This document shows, in pieces, positions 10,736 through 22,017 of a stretch of DNA of 64,000 nt (positions are counted from its first letter, which is position 1; the number at the start of each line of letters is the position of its first letter). Both the position numbers and the translations under genes were made by a program. Below the pieces are notes generated by a model. That model did no database searches and was not told where the DNA came from. It saw only the letters and a list, made by a program, of their open reading frames with translations. Source of the stretch: Humulus lupulus (taxonomy: Eukaryota; Streptophyta; Magnoliopsida; Rosales; Cannabaceae); the NCBI RefSeq assembly GCF_963169125.1, contig NC_084801.1, forward strand, positions 116,091,061-116,155,060, in the 5' to 3' direction.

Positions 10736-13124
10736 TGTAACGCCCTGGTTACTCCAGAATAGTTACGGTGAACCGGAAATTTGACCCATTGCCTGAGTCC
10801 TTTGGTTAAAAATGTGCTCTAGGTGTTATCAATAGGTTAAGGTGAAAACCAATAAAAAGGAAATGATATGTTTTATTTAATACATAAAATTGTTCATGGG
10901 CCCACAAAAACATTTACAAGTTATTTACAACTCAAAAAGGTCATTACTGTTCCAAAATTTCAAACCCCGCCGACCTAAGCGGCAAAAATAGGGTAAACCC
11001 CCTAGTTCCTCTGAGAACTCCTTGGCCGTGGTGGTCAAGCGGCCGCATATGTACACATCACCACCTAAGCTCTCCACTCAAGGCTGGGTGAGCTTTTCTT
11101 TCCCTGTACCTGCACCACATAGCACCCATGAGCCAAAGCCCAGCAAGAAAACATAGCATTATATGTAAACATCATCAAATGATTATCATTATAATCACAC
11201 AGAGCTCATAGCTTTTAAACAAATGAGTGAATATCACTTGAGGTTCTGGTAAACCATACTGAATGACTGACAAACAGGTCACTAATTCAAATGGAAGAGT
11301 GGCTGCTAGGTAAGCCACTAGCCTTCAACAGGTTCTGGTAACCATACTGAGTGACTGACAAGCATGTCACTAATTCAAGTGGAAGAGTGGCTGCCGGGTA
11401 AGCCACTAGCCTTCAAGCGCTTATAATATTCATCGAACTTGAGGTCGGTCCGGCATTAATGCTCTTTGAGTCATTCAATGCAGAAAGTCGATTAGATCTA
11501 ATCTTTATTGGCTTGCGTTGAGCACGCTAAGACTGTCCTGACTAAAGAGTCAGCGCAATGTGATTAGTGCCAAGTACCACTGCCGAACCTGACTAATGAG
11601 TCACAGCTTCACAGTTGATACTAGCACCTTTGCCAAATCTGACTAATGAGTCAGTACCATGCACAAGTGAGCAATATTTGCTAAGTATTCCACAATCAAT
11701 TCATGTCCACATTCATACAACCAACATGCCTCATGAATAACCACGCATGTCACATTTGGGGTGCAGTTTTCTTACCTCTGGTTCGAGCTAGAATGAATAA
11801 AAGAACGACCCTTGAGAACGATTAACCTTTCGGTCCTTTAGCGGTTACCTGGTCATAGCCAATTATGGGATTCCATCAATAAAATGAATAACAAAGGGTT
11901 CCCAAACCAAAACCTAGCCTCCGAGACATCAAACACTACTAAACCGGGTAGTAGGATCGACCTCGAGGCCTAAGGCTTGAATCCCCAAGCTAAAAATCCA
12001 TTTCTGGCCAAAAATGCCCTTATGGGCCGCGGCTCACCAGAGCCATGCTGCGGCACACCCTCCTGACAGAGGCGTTTCCACCCCTGAAACCAACATAGGC
12101 CGCGGCTCACCATAGCCATGCCGCAGCCCTTTACCCAAACCAGCAAGCACCAGCTCGACTTCCCCTGCGTTTTCCCTTGGAACCAAACCTTCAAACCCGT
12201 TCCAAACATCAACCTAACACCCAATTCAACCCCTAAACTTCATCTACAACTCACCCTCATCAAAACCCAAGTTAAACATCAACCTAACTTCCATTAATTC
12301 CAACTATCCACCAAAGAATTACAAGCTGAAAACTCAAACCAAAACAGAGTAAAACCAGAAAGTTAATGGCTGAAACTCACCTCAAACTTGAAATTAAACC
12401 CCCTTCAATGGTTGAGCCAACCCTATTAACTCAGCTCCTTGATTTCCTAGCTTGATTCCACACTTTGAGCTCAAAAACTCCAAAGGAAAAATGAGAGAAG
12501 ATGATGTACAGGAAGGAGAAAAGCCTTGCTCTGTTTTTGTTCTGTTTTCTACAGCCAACTAAAGCTTCATATAAATCCAAACCAAATGACCTAAAATGCC
12601 CCTAGGTCATTTAAGGTTTCTAAAGTCATTCCAAGGGTAAAATCGGTATTTTCCACCTATCTTGTTAATCATAATTAACGCTCTCCAATTCCCGCTAATC
12701 TCGATAGTCTCAAACACCAATAATTCATATCTCGTTACCCTATAATTCCCGGTAACACTCTAATCATCAAAATCACCCCGAGACTCCTCCCGAGCCTCGA
12801 ACTCAAACCTGTTATGACCAGACCGCTAATTAACATACCATGATCGTCTCATGTCGAATGACTCGAACAAACCCACATTATAATGTGGTCTCAAAATATA
12901 TCACCGACATGCACACAAGTATACAATTTACCCTCAACGAGCCAAATTACCATCACACCCCTGTAATTAGAAATATGGACACACATGCATGCATTTAACA
13001 TCATATTATAATATAATTCGCATATACATGAATTTTACCATTTAATGGCATAATTAAACAAGTATGGCCCTCCCGGCCTACTATTCCCGTCATTAAACCA
13101 TAACGGAGAATTCGGGGCATTACA
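10736..13124 (-). repeat. Family B solo LTR with perfect target duplication (2389 bp)
   Basis: The plus strand starts TGTAACGCCCTGG and ends GGGGCATTACA, so the minus-strand LTR runs TGTAATGCCCC to CAGGGCGTTACA like the other family B LTRs. It is flanked by CCAAA at 10731-10735 and 13125-13129. The 5-bp duplication and the lack of any internal region show LTR-LTR recombination that left a solo LTR. The conserved GTACCTGCACCACATAGCAC block (complement of the GTGCAGGTAAAGGC block) is at 11107-11126. No gene lies inside; a proline/glycine-rich frame near 12000-12220 is GC-rich LTR sequence. Confidence 0.93.
11242..11418 (-). repeat. 89-bp tandem duplication in the family B solo LTR
   Basis: Two units begin GGTTCTGGTAA at 11242 and 11331 and both contain GGAAGAGTGGCTGC and GTAAGCCACTAGCCTTCAA. 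It occupies roughly the same part of the LTR as the 27-bp array of the left-hand copy (5751-6070), so this LTR segment repeatedly gains tandem repeats. Confidence 0.85.
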
Positions 13125-13189
13125 CCAAAAATGTATTAACTCTTATAAAAAATAAATACTCTCAATGTGAAATTATTTTTGCTCCACCA

Positions 13190-13418
13190 CTAAGAGCACC
13201 TGTGTTGCTATAGCCAAATGTGGGTCCCCATGTCAAAATGTTGGTCCCCAAGTCTGAATGTGGCCAAGAGAGGTTGCTAAATTTTAGCAACGCTGCTTCT
13301 TATTTTTTATTTTTATAAAAATATTTTTGTGTTAGGTGGAAGAAAGATGATATAAAAATATTAATATTTTAATGTTTTTGGCAACTTTGGAGAGTGCCTG
13401 CATTGTTGATGCTCTAAG
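13190..13418. mobile_element. Possible small MITE
   Basis: The ends CTAAGAGCACCTGTGTTG (left) and CAATGTTGATGCTCTAAG-like sequence (right, 13398-13418) are imperfect inverted repeats of the 'TAGAGCATC' type common in plant MITEs. The inside has GTTGCTAAATTTTAGCAAC, a further palindrome. The match is partial, so this is a suggestion only. Confidence 0.35.
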
Positions 13419-13781
13419 TATATAAGTAGATGTACACAGAGTCCAAAAAAAGTATTAACTATCTCTTCTCCAAAACTTAAAAATAAAATTACGGCAACAC
13501 CGCTGGTCGTTTGGGCTCAAGAGTGGTACCATCGTGATCTACTATTCAAGATGAGCATTTTGATATGTGGAAAATATTTTTTTTTTTTGACGTCGCCGGA
13601 GAAGATGACCAGAATTAAAAACAATCTTTTAGTTTCTTTTATATTTGGTTAACCAAAATATTTCTCTTCTACTTTGTTGTATTTAAAAATAACTACGTAG
13701 TTGCTTTTTGATTTGGTTAAACAAAATTTCATAATAAAAATCAAAATATGTGTTTTTTATTATAAGAAGAAAGTAAATTCT

Positions 13782-13922
13782 AAATTTCTATTTTTTGTTT
13801 GATTAAGAAAAAAATATTATTATTTACATGTAAATTACATTAAAGGCTAAAAAGTGAATTAAACGTTTTCATTAAAAAAAGTTATTATACTAAAAAGAAC
13901 TTTTGATGAAAAGGTATATAGT
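13782..13922 (+). repeat. Left half of a duplicated host segment (split by E2)
   Basis: From TTTTTTGTTTGATTAA through ATTTACATGTAAATTACATT to AAGAACTTTTGATGA and TATATAGT this matches 29662-29806 at roughly 85-90 percent. The match resumes on the other side of E2 (26514-26746 with 29807-30037). The segment is therefore a repeated sequence that was intact when E2 inserted. It has no coding content. Confidence 0.85.
13918..13922. repeat. E2 target site duplication, left copy (ATAGT)
   Basis: ATAGT directly precedes the TG of the 5' LTR and recurs right after the CA of the 3' LTR at 26509-26513, the 5-bp duplication expected of gypsy integrase. The undisturbed paralogous site at 29802-29806 carries ATAGT once. 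Confidence 0.95.
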
Positions 13923-14677
13923 TGTACGCCCTGATTTTCCCACGGGCTGTTAGCGAGCTGAGATATGGCCTAATCATGTCTACGACATGGACATCCCCAA
14001 GACCAGAGCTGCCATCATAAGATCCTACCTCCTTAGCTCGAGGTAACCTAAGGGTTCGCCAAGATTACTTAAGGACCGGGTCTGGACTCTGAAGGCCACA
14101 GGTCGAGGGAAGCATCCAGCTCGTGGTACAAGCTAGAGTTGGAGGCTATGACCTTTTATAAAGTCAGCCACGCAAGGTAAACGTGCATATATCAGACATC
14201 ACGAGTTTGATATATCCCTGACTTCTCGGACACGCAGCATGAACGTGCGTATTCAAACACCCACGACTGGGTTGGGCCGTGCGGCCCATTATCCCCTTAC
14301 CTATTGATTAGACCACACTTCATGTGTCAGGTTTTAGGAATTAATTATGAATGTCACAGAGTTTACATGATAGGTAAGAAGGTTACGGGATGACCTTCTT
14401 ACCAACTCCCAGGTGCCCTCTCCTATAAATATGGAGACCCTGGGAGTTGCAAAGGGTTGGATTCTATTGTGTAAGAAATACCCTGTAAAAGAATACCAAG
14501 CATATAGCAATAATATTGACTGGTGGAGTAGAAGGATTTTAACCTTTGAACCACTTAAAACGTAATTGTGTCACCAGCTCATTTTCAAAAGATCATTCAT
14601 CTATTTCGGTTCAACATAAGCACTAATCCCTTCCGCTTATTTTCTTAATTACCTGTTGGCGAAGAACCGCGCCAACA
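13923..14677 (+). repeat. E2 5' LTR (755 bp)
   Basis: It begins TGTACGCCCTGATTTTCCCA and ends GAAGAACCGCGCCAACA, with TG...CA termini. The 3' LTR matches it end to end. It contains a TATA box at 14424-14430 and, further upstream, a pair of TATATCAGACATCACG-type repeats and CG-rich blocks. Confidence 0.96.
14424..14430 (+). promoter_or_regulatory. TATA box of the E2 LTR promoter
   Basis: CTCCTATAAATATGGAGACC is a canonical TATA box about 250 bp before the LTR end. The same motif is kept in the 3' LTR near 26252-26258 and, in complement, in the solo LTR (TATTTATAGGAGAG near 9542-9555). Confidence 0.6.
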
Positions 14678-14700
14678 GTTTGGTGCTTTCATTGAGAGCT
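14678..14700 (+). other. E2 primer-binding-site region
   Basis: The bases directly after the LTR are GTTTGGTGCTTTCATTGAG, with the TGG expected for a tRNA 3' CCA pairing starting 3 bp inside. E1 has the same sequence on the minus strand. It is not the common methionine initiator site (TGGTATCAGAG). I cannot name the primer tRNA with confidence. Confidence 0.6.
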
Positions 14701-14732
14701 AGTTAGATTGGTGCTGTCGCAAACATCCAACT

Positions 14733-15377
14733 ATGGTGACCACTCGATCCAGACATGGTAACGAGACGGAACAGCATGATGGGCAGGAGGCTCATCATAT
14801 CGCCATCCCCGGTGAACAAATTCCTGAGGTCCAACAGCGGCTGGGCAAACAGCCGGTGGGCCAAGATGACACTGGAAGTTCAGCGCCTCGGCCACCTAAT
14901 CCAAACCCAGATTTTTACACTGCAGTAAAGATGGAAAACGCTAAGCTGAGGAGCCAACTAGCAAAAGCTAATCAGCAGATCAAGGATGTGTTGGCCCGAC
15001 TACCCCCTCTTACAACCGACGCTAACATCGGAAAGAGGCAAGGCGAAACTCATAAGTCCCGCCGGGGTAATCGGTCCAGGCCTAGCCGCTCGGACAGACC
15101 TCCGACAGCCAACTCTATTCCCTCACCACACCGTCGAGAGGCAAACTTCGAAGAAATGCCTAGAGCCGAACAACAGTACAGTCGTTCGGTCCGAAATTCA
15201 ACTCCCAGCTCCCAACTAGCCTCGAGCGCGCCCAGGAGAGCTCGAGGAAATTCCAGAAGAAGATCCGGGGAGGGCTCACAGCATCAGCCCGTCCCCACAG
15301 CCGTCCAGCGCCTCGTCCAGATCGCTAGGCGCGGGACCCGCAGGTTGGCAGGGCCCAAAGGCCCCCACCTAACTTGA
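14733..15377 (+). pseudogene. E2 gag N-terminal region (open 214 codons)
   Basis: The first ATG after the primer site (MVTTRSRHGNETEQHDG) opens a frame through a predicted helical stretch (YTAVKMENAKLRSQLAKANQ, residues 62-81) and then a long arginine/serine-rich region (KSRRGNRSRPSRSDRPP). The arginine-rich composition fits RNA binding. Near 15375 the frame shifts to the next one, where the gag core continues. The start is supported by position 55 bp inside the LTR and by a similar distance in E1 and E3. Confidence 0.75.
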
Positions 15378-17176
15378 TCCGCCCTGACGGAACCAGGATT
15401 GCATCTCCGGTCAGGCATCCTCCGTCTCCGATAAGGTATCCATCCCCTCCTCGGCCCATTCGATATATTCCAGCCTACGAAAGCAGCAGGAGAAACCCGT
15501 CGTCCGCAGAACCTTCCCGGCGTTGCAGGGCGCCGAGAGAAAGCCCGGATCCTCACCCCCAAGGACGGACTCCGATCCTCTCTAGTAGGAGCTATTGGAC
15601 CGGCAGTCGCCGGAGTGACCTTTCTGGTGGAGACCTGTGTCAGCGTTTAAGTTTGGAACGAAGTCCTCAAACCACCCAGGGGGGCGACCTGCGAGATCGC
15701 CTTAACTCTCATAAAGGGGAACCAGTAGGAGGTGACAGCCATGCTCGCTCAGGGGGAAACCTGTCCGAAGTACGTAACGACAGGAATGCCACAAATAACC
15801 TATCTCAAGATAGGAGGGGCAATAACCCACCAAATATGTACAATGGATCCGGAGCTGTTGAGCAGCCCCGGAATAACCAAGGAAATCAGGACAAAACCCT
15901 CGAGCGCCTGTCTTAGATGGAGGAGCTAATGAGGAAGCTCCTGTCGGAGAAAGAGAAAGATGAATATGATTCGGAGGACGAGATGGAGCTCTTCGCCCCC
16001 AGCATAGCAGCAACGGCTTACCCACCCGGTTTCCGTATGCCGCACCTGTCCAAATTCAATGGAGACGGAGATCCGTCGGATCATCTGGGGATGTTCAACA
16101 CCCTGATGATGGCCCACAACATTGGCCCCGAGCTGAGGTGTCTGATATTTCCTTCCACACTGACTGCACCAGCAAGGCAGTGGTTCAAGCAAAGCAAAAG
16201 ACAATCAATCAGCTCCTAGAAAACTTTCTCGGCTGACTTCAAAAGGGCATTCCGAGCCTCCCAGGCTGCCCGCGTCAAGGTCGACTCTCTGGCTAACGTG
16301 AGGCAGCAGCCCGACGAGCCTTTGAAGGCTTACCTGAGCAGGTTCGTGAACGTCGCTGCTCGGGCCAGAGATGCAGATGACAGCTCCAAGCTCATGGCCT
16401 TGAGGAATAGAATCCTCGTCGGAGGGGGACTCTGGAAAGATATACAAATGAAGGGAGTTAGCTCAGTGAACGAATTCCTAAATAGGGCCCAAGAATGGAT
16501 CAACTTGGAGGAGGCCGAAGCCTCAGCTGCAGGGACCAGCCAGGCCCCTGAGCAGCCCGCTGGAGTGGGGACGGAGGTCGTGATAGCGACCCAAAACATC
16601 ACACAGAATAACCAGCTCGGTGGAGGCAAAAGAAAGGGGAACGACTAGGGCAGCCAGCACAGCCGAAAGAAGAATAAGTCCGTAGACAAGTTTAAGCCCG
16701 TCTACGTGACTTATACAAAGCTCACCCACTCTAGGGAGAACATCTTCCTAGCTAACTCTACTCGCCTCCCCTGGAAGAGGCCGGAGCCGTTGAAGCACCA
16801 AAAGGGGAAGAGAGACACCTCCAAGTTTTGCCGTTTTCACAACGATGTTGGCCACAATACCGATGATTGTAGGCATTTGAAAGATGAGATCGAGACTCTC
16901 ATCCGAGCCGACCCCTTGGCCCAGTACACGCGGAACAGGGTTCCAGCAAGTCGACCTGCTCCAGAAGTTCCGATCAGTCAGCCCAGGTCTCGGGTAGATC
17001 AGGATGTCCCTCCTCCCGTGATAGGAGGAGACATATCCATAATCTTTGGAGGTCCGCATTTAGCTGGCGCGAGCAGGGGTGCCCAGAAGAGGTACGCAAA
17101 CGAACTCAAGGCGCATGATGGAGTAGAGTTCGTTTCGGAACAGCATCTGCCAAAGCAGCAGCGATTGGAGAGGTAA
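15374..17176 (+). pseudogene. E2 gag core and zinc-knuckle region, four stops
   Basis: One frame runs throughout but is interrupted at 15914-15916 (TAG), 16217-16219 (TAG), 16646-16648 (TAG) and 17174-17176 (TAA). It contains a second proline/arginine-rich part, the acidic linker MEELMRKLLSEKEKDEYDSE, the retrotransposon gag domain (RMPHLSKFNGDGDPSDHLGM, then TLTAPARQWFK and ANVRQQPDEPLKAYLSRF), and the knuckle CRFHNDVGHNTDDC near 16830-16875. This is the capsid and nucleocapsid part of the polyprotein. Three of the four stops are TAG, consistent with CAG or TGG codons hit by C-to-T change on one strand. Relatives at 1629-2186 and 35418-36420 share the architecture. Confidence 0.88.
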
Positions 17177-17650
17177 CCGATCATTTTTACGGAAGAAGAT
17201 GCGAGCCATGTCCAGCTCCCTCACAATGACCCTCTGGTCGTAACAGTTCAACTCGCTAATCGAAGGGTTAGGAGGGTGCTGATCGACAATGGGAGCTCGG
17301 TAAACATTCTATTCTGGTCCACATTGGAGAAGATGGGTTTGACTGTCGCCGAGCTGAAGGCGACCTCCATGATGCTGTATAGTTTTTCAGGAGAAGGATC
17401 AGCGGCTATAGGGACTATTGAGCTGGTGATCACCCTAGGAGAAGGACCTCGGACAGTCTCCAAACTCCTCGAGTTCGTGGTCATCGATTGCTCCGCTGTG
17501 TACAACGCAATTTTGGGACGACCCACACTCATAGCTTTTGAGGCCGTCACTTCCATTTGCCACCTCGCGATAAATTCCCTACTTCCACGGGAATATGCAC
17601 TGTCCGTGGCGATTAGCTCGCTGCCAGGGAATGCTACAGCATTTCCATGA
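17177..17650 (+). pseudogene. E2 aspartic protease
   Basis: This continues gag in the same frame after the TAA at 17174-17176. Upstream of the active site are FTEEDASHVQLPHNDPLV and then the loop VLIDNGSSVNILFW. The second half has FVVIDCSAVYNAILGRPTL, the usual ILGRPxL flap-end motif of plant gypsy proteases. The DNG triad (rather than DTG) matches E1 and E3. A frameshift near 17640 moves the reading into the frame of RT. It would process the gag-pol polyprotein. Confidence 0.88.
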
Positions 17651-18815
17651 AGGGAAAATCGAAACCCGGGCAGCTAGCAATGGCTATCCAAGGTGGTGGA
17701 GAGGAATCTCAGGAACCCTTAGCTGATCCTGAGATTGAAAAACCTCAGAGCGCCGAAGGGGAAAATATCGTCGTAAGTGAGGATATTGACCCCCGAATAG
17801 GCGAGGACAGGTCCGAGCTCCAGGCTATTGAGGAGCTTGAGGAAGTAAACATCGATCCGTAGAACCCTTCACGGATGGTCAAACTCGGGAAAAACCTCTG
17901 TAACAAGAGGAAAGCGGAGCTGATCAGATTTCTGTGGGATAACCTGGATATGTTTGCGTGGTCACACGAGGGCATGGTGGGAATCAGTCCAAGTGTCATC
18001 ATGCACACCCTTCATCTGGATAAAAGCGCTCCTGCGAAGTCCCAGAAGCAGAGGCGCCTCGAAACAACCCGGGCTGAAGCCTTAGAGAAAGAAGTAGCCC
18101 GGCTGAAGAAATGCAGCTTTATCCGTGAAGCAAAGTTTCTGATTTGGGTCGCCAACCCCGTGCTGGTCCCGAAGCCCAACGGGAAGTGGAGGACCTGCAT
18201 CAACTTCTCTGTGTGGAATAAAGCCTGCCCCAAGGATTGTTTTTCGTTGCCAAGGATTGACCAATTGGTGGATGCCACGGCGGGGCACGAGCTCATGTCC
18301 TTTATGGATGCGTACTCAGGCTACAATCAGATCGCCATGAATCCAGCGGACCAGGAGCACACCAGCTTCATGACCCCGACTAACGTTTATTGTTACAAGG
18401 TCATGCCATTCGGGCTGAAGAATGCTGGTGCTACGTACCAAAGGTTAGTAAATAGAATGTTCGCAAACCAAATCGGGAAGAACATGGAAGTGTACGTGAT
18501 GACATGCTATTCAAGTCAAAGACTGCCGATAACCATGTTTCCGACCTGGAAGAATGCTTCAAGATACTACGGGAGTATGGCATGAGGCTTAATCCACAGA
18601 AGTGCACTTTTGGAGTCGCATTGGGAAAATTCCTGGGTTTCATCGTCAATACCCGAGGAATCGAGGCAAACCCCGACAAGATCAGATCATTGCTCGAGCT
18701 TCCCTCACCCAGGTCACGCAAAGATGTCCAAGGCCTGACAGGAAGGGTGGCAGCCCTCAATCGGTTTATTTCAAAATCCACCGATAAGTGCTTGCCATTC
18801 TACAACCTGCTCTGA
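17647..18815 (+). pseudogene. E2 reverse transcriptase, frameshift at YVDD
   Basis: A spacer rich in glutamate (stop at 17860-17862) leads to RT. RT carries VANPVLVPKPNGKWRTCI, FSLPRIDQLVDATAGH, FMDAYSGYNQIAMNP, MPFGLKNAGATYQRLVN and then EVYV at 18490. A single-base loss breaks the YVDD catalytic box. Downstream the other frame continues with MLFKSKTADNHV, CTFGVALGKFLGFIV and ALNRFISKSTDKCLPF to the TGA at 18813-18815. The thumb and connection are recognisable. The broken catalytic site alone makes the copy unable to reverse-transcribe. Confidence 0.92.
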
Positions 18816-19970
18816 GGAAATAAGAAGTTCGAATGGACAGAAGAGTGCGAAAGCGCTTTCCTCGACCTGAAGGCACATCTGGCCGAGCCACCCGTATTAT
18901 CCAAACCAAAAGCAGGAGAGCCTCTTTTTCTCTACCTAGCTGTCACAGAGGATGCAGCTAGTGCCGTATTGGTCCGAGAAGAAGACCGGGTTCAGAGACC
19001 TGTCTATTACATCAGCAAGAGACTTCTCGGAGCTGAATCCCGGTACTCTTTGATGGAGAAATTGGCATTCTGCCTTATCACGGCCTCTCGAAAGCTCAGG
19101 CCGTACTTCCAGTCCCACTCAATACACGTCATAACTGATCAGCCTTTAAGGCAGGTTTTGCAAAAACCTGAAGCATCGGGACGTCTGTTAAAGTGGGCTA
19201 TCGAACTCAGTCAGTTCGAGATTTTGTACACCCCATGAACTGCTATAAAAAGTCAGGCCCTGGCCGATTTTGTAGCAGAGTACACAGGATTCCGGGAGGA
19301 TCCTGCAGAAGACTCACCCCAGGTCACCACGGCCCAGGCGTCGTGGAGGATCTTCGTGGATGGTTCATCCAATGAGAACGGCTCCGGGGCTGGAATCATT
19401 TTAATATCCCCTGAGGGACATAGATTCCACTCGGCGCTGAGATTCGGATTCAAGGCCTCCAACAACGAGGTCGAATACGAAGCTTTGCTGGCTGGGCTAA
19501 GAATAGCCCAGGAGTTGAAGGCGAGCTCCGTCCAGTGCTTCAGTAACTCCCAGCTCGTGGTAAACCAGGTTCTGGGTGAATATCAGGCATGAGGACCCAA
19601 GATGGCTGCCTACCTAGCAAAGGTAAAAGTTGAACTGTCCGTGTTTGGGCGAGGCTCAATCGAGCAGATACCTCGGGAACAGAACGCTAACACAGACGCT
19701 CTTGCCAAGCTCGCCACCTCCGGGGAGACGGAGGCTCTGGGGTTAGTTCCGGTAGAGTTCTTGGAAAAACCAAGTATAGAAGAAGCCAGGGCGGAGGTCG
19801 AGATGATCGACGCTAGGCCGACCTGGATGACCCCCATCCTTGAGTATCTCACCGAGGGGATGCTACCTGAAGGGCGTAATGATGCGCGGCGGGTACTGTA
19901 CCAGGCCCTAAGGTATACGGTGGTAGACGGGGTGCTATACCGACGTGGGCACTCCCTACCTCTCCTATGA
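18816..19970 (+). pseudogene. E2 connection and RNase H domains, TGA stops
   Basis: The frame continues from RT. PLFLYLAVTEDAASAVLV and PVYYISKRLLGAE form the connection/RH-like part; TDQPLRQVLQKPEASGRLLK follows. After a TGA at 19236-19238 comes an RNase H module with FVDGSSNENGSGAGI (first aspartate), NNEVEYEALLAGL (glutamate), FSNSQLVVNQ (serine-asparagine where relatives have SDSQ, so a catalytic aspartate is lost) and EQNANTDALAKLA (last aspartate). Two further TGAs lie at 19590-19592 and 19968-19970. All three TGAs sit where the homologues in E3 and E4 have arginine or continue through, fitting CGA-to-TGA change. The two RNase H-like modules fit the dual RNase H reported in Tat elements, though I did not align them formally. 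Confidence 0.87.
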
Positions 19971-21021
19971 TGTGTTCTTCCAGGCGAAGCAAAGGCCATC
20001 CTACAGGAAATGCATGAGGGTTTTTGCGGAGATCACACTGGGGGGCAAAGCTTGGCCCTAAAGGTCCTGAGGCAAGGATATTACTGGCCCACTCTATCCA
20101 AGGATTCGATCTCGTATGTCAAGAAGTGCGACAAGTGCCAGCGATTCTCCACCGTTGCCCGAGCTCCCCCGGTCGAGCTGAAGATGATCTCGTCCCCATG
20201 GCTGTTTGCAGTTTGGGGGATTGACTTGGTTGGCGCCCTCCCTACTGGAAAAGGCGGGGTCCGTTACGCCGTGGTGGCCATCGACTACTTTACGAAGTGG
20301 GCTGAGGCAGAACCTTTGGCAACGATAACTTCCAAAAAAGTCCTCGACTTCATGGTTAAGAGCATTATCTGCCGATTCGGGTTGCCCAAGAAAATCATTT
20401 CCGACAATGGGACTCAGTTCGACAACGAAAAGTTTCTCCTCCGTGGCCTATCCTCAGGTGAATGGCCAGGTCGAGGCCATCAACAAGACGTTAAAGGCGA
20501 GCCTCAAGAAGAGACTAGACGAAGCGAAGGGGGTCTGGCCAGAACAGCTCCCCCAGGTTCTGTGGGCATACCGAACCTCGCATCGGACTCCTACGGGTCA
20601 TACTCCTTTCTCCCTGACCTTTGGGAGTGAGGCAGTCCTCCCTGTGGAGATTAAGGTGCTTTCGCATAGGGTCCAGGCATATGACCAGGACCGCAACCAC
20701 GAGCTACTTTGCACTTCCCTTGACTTGGTTGATGAAAGACGAGAAGATTCGCAACTCCAGCTCGCACATTACCAGCAAAAAATCACTCGTTATTTCAACT
20801 CAAAAGTCAAAAAGCGCGCCTTTAGCATGGGCGACCTGGTCCTCATAAGGGTTTTCTTAGCCGGTAAGGATCCCAAAGATGGAGTATTGGGACCGAACTG
20901 GGAAGAGCCATATCAAATCATCGAGGTCATTAAAGAAGGAACTTACAAATTAGCTCGGCTTAATGGAGGGGCAGTCCCACGAACTTGGAACGCCATCCAT
21001 TTGAAGAGATATTATCAATGA
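19971..21021 (+). pseudogene. E2 integrase, internal deletion
   Basis: The zinc-binding HHCC domain shows HEGFCGDHTGG and KKCDKCQRF. The core has WGIDLVGALPTGKGG (first aspartate) and ISDNGTQFDNEKF (second). Right after this, near 20440, about a dozen codons are missing and the frame changes, resuming with SSVAYPQVNGQVEAIN (third acidic residue, glutamate). The C-terminal part has AYRTSHRTPTGHTPFSLTFG and the chromodomain-less tail with LVLIRV and YQIIEVIKEGTYKLARL, ending in KRYYQ and TGA at 21019-21021. Integrase inserts the DNA copy; this one cannot work because of the deletion and frameshift. Confidence 0.92.
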
Positions 21022-21172
21022 TTCCCTTGTAAGGCCTAAAAGGCCATTTTTTATGTATTACGCAATGAGAATTAACTTTTTGTTTATAACTGTACATATT
21101 TACAAGTGTAATCTAAAGTAACCACGAAAGACCCTTTCCCAGTTACTTGGGGGGCATATGGTACCTGGATAT
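21022..21172 (+). other. Post-pol region of E2 with conserved G-tract
   Basis: Non-coding. It contains AGTTACTTGGGGGGCATATG at 21141-21160. E3 has a comparable GCACTTGGGGGGTAAGAC at 40728-40745 after its pol, so the G-tract may be a kept feature, for example a second polypurine-like site. This is inference. Confidence 0.4.
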
Positions 21173-21880
21173 AACCAGGTCGCCTTAAAGACTTAGAAGT
21201 TAATTCAAATCAATTGATTGTTGTTTTTCTTAAAAAAATGCGAGATATTGATGAAGGATTAATGCGAACTAAGCTCTACCCTGGATGCAACCAGGTTCTA
21301 AAACTTAGAAGTTAATTTAAATCGATTGATCGTTGTTTTTATTAAAGAGCACGAGATATTGATAAAAATTAACATGAACTAAGTTTTCAAATTAAGTTCC
21401 TGGACATAACCAGGTCATAAAACTTAGAAGTTAATTTAAATCGATTGATCGTTGTTTTTCTTAAAGAGCACGAGATATTGATAAAAATTAACACGAACTA
21501 AGTTTTCAAATTAAGTTCCTGGACATAACCAGATCATAAAACTTAGAAGTTAATTTAAATCGATTGATCGTTGTTTTTCTTAAAGAGCACGAGATATTCA
21601 TAAAAATTAACACGAACTAAGTTTTCAAATTAAGTTCCTGGACATAACCAGGTCATAAAACTTGGAAGTTAATTTAAATCGATTGATCGTTGTTTTTCTT
21701 AAAAAGCACGAGATATTGATAAAAATTAACATGAAATAAGTTTTCAAATTAAGTTCCTGGACATAACCAGGTCATAAAACTTAGAAGTTAATTTAAATCG
21801 ATTGATCGTTGTTTTTCTTAAAAAGCACGAGATATTGATAAAAATTAACGCGAACTAAGTTTTTCAAAATAGTAACTAAA
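21173..21880 (+). repeat. 116-119 bp tandem array between pol and antisense gene (6 units)
   Basis: Units start at AACCAGG(T/A) at 21173, 21289, 21408, 21527, 21646 and 21765, spacing 116 then 119 four times. Each contains CTTAGAAGTTAATTTAAATC, GATTGATCGTTGTTTTTCTT and GCACGAGATATTGATAAAAA. The first unit is the most divergent and the later ones are nearly identical, so the array grew by recent local duplication. Tandem arrays in this part of Tat/Ogre elements are known and can seed satellite DNA. Confidence 0.95.
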
Positions 21881-22017
21881 GTGCGTAAAGGCAAAAGGAA
21901 ATAAATCAATTAAAAATAAAATTGATAGTTAGATATCTCGAGGTGAAAAACCTCATGCAAAGTTACAACAAAAAAAAGTGAATGATAATAAAAGAGTGGG
22001 AGCAAAATGGAAAGGCC

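Noticed and set aside
11970..12224. Minus-strand 84-codon frame in the family B solo LTR
   Set aside because: GC-rich LTR sequence with low-complexity content. The other family B LTRs do not keep the frame.
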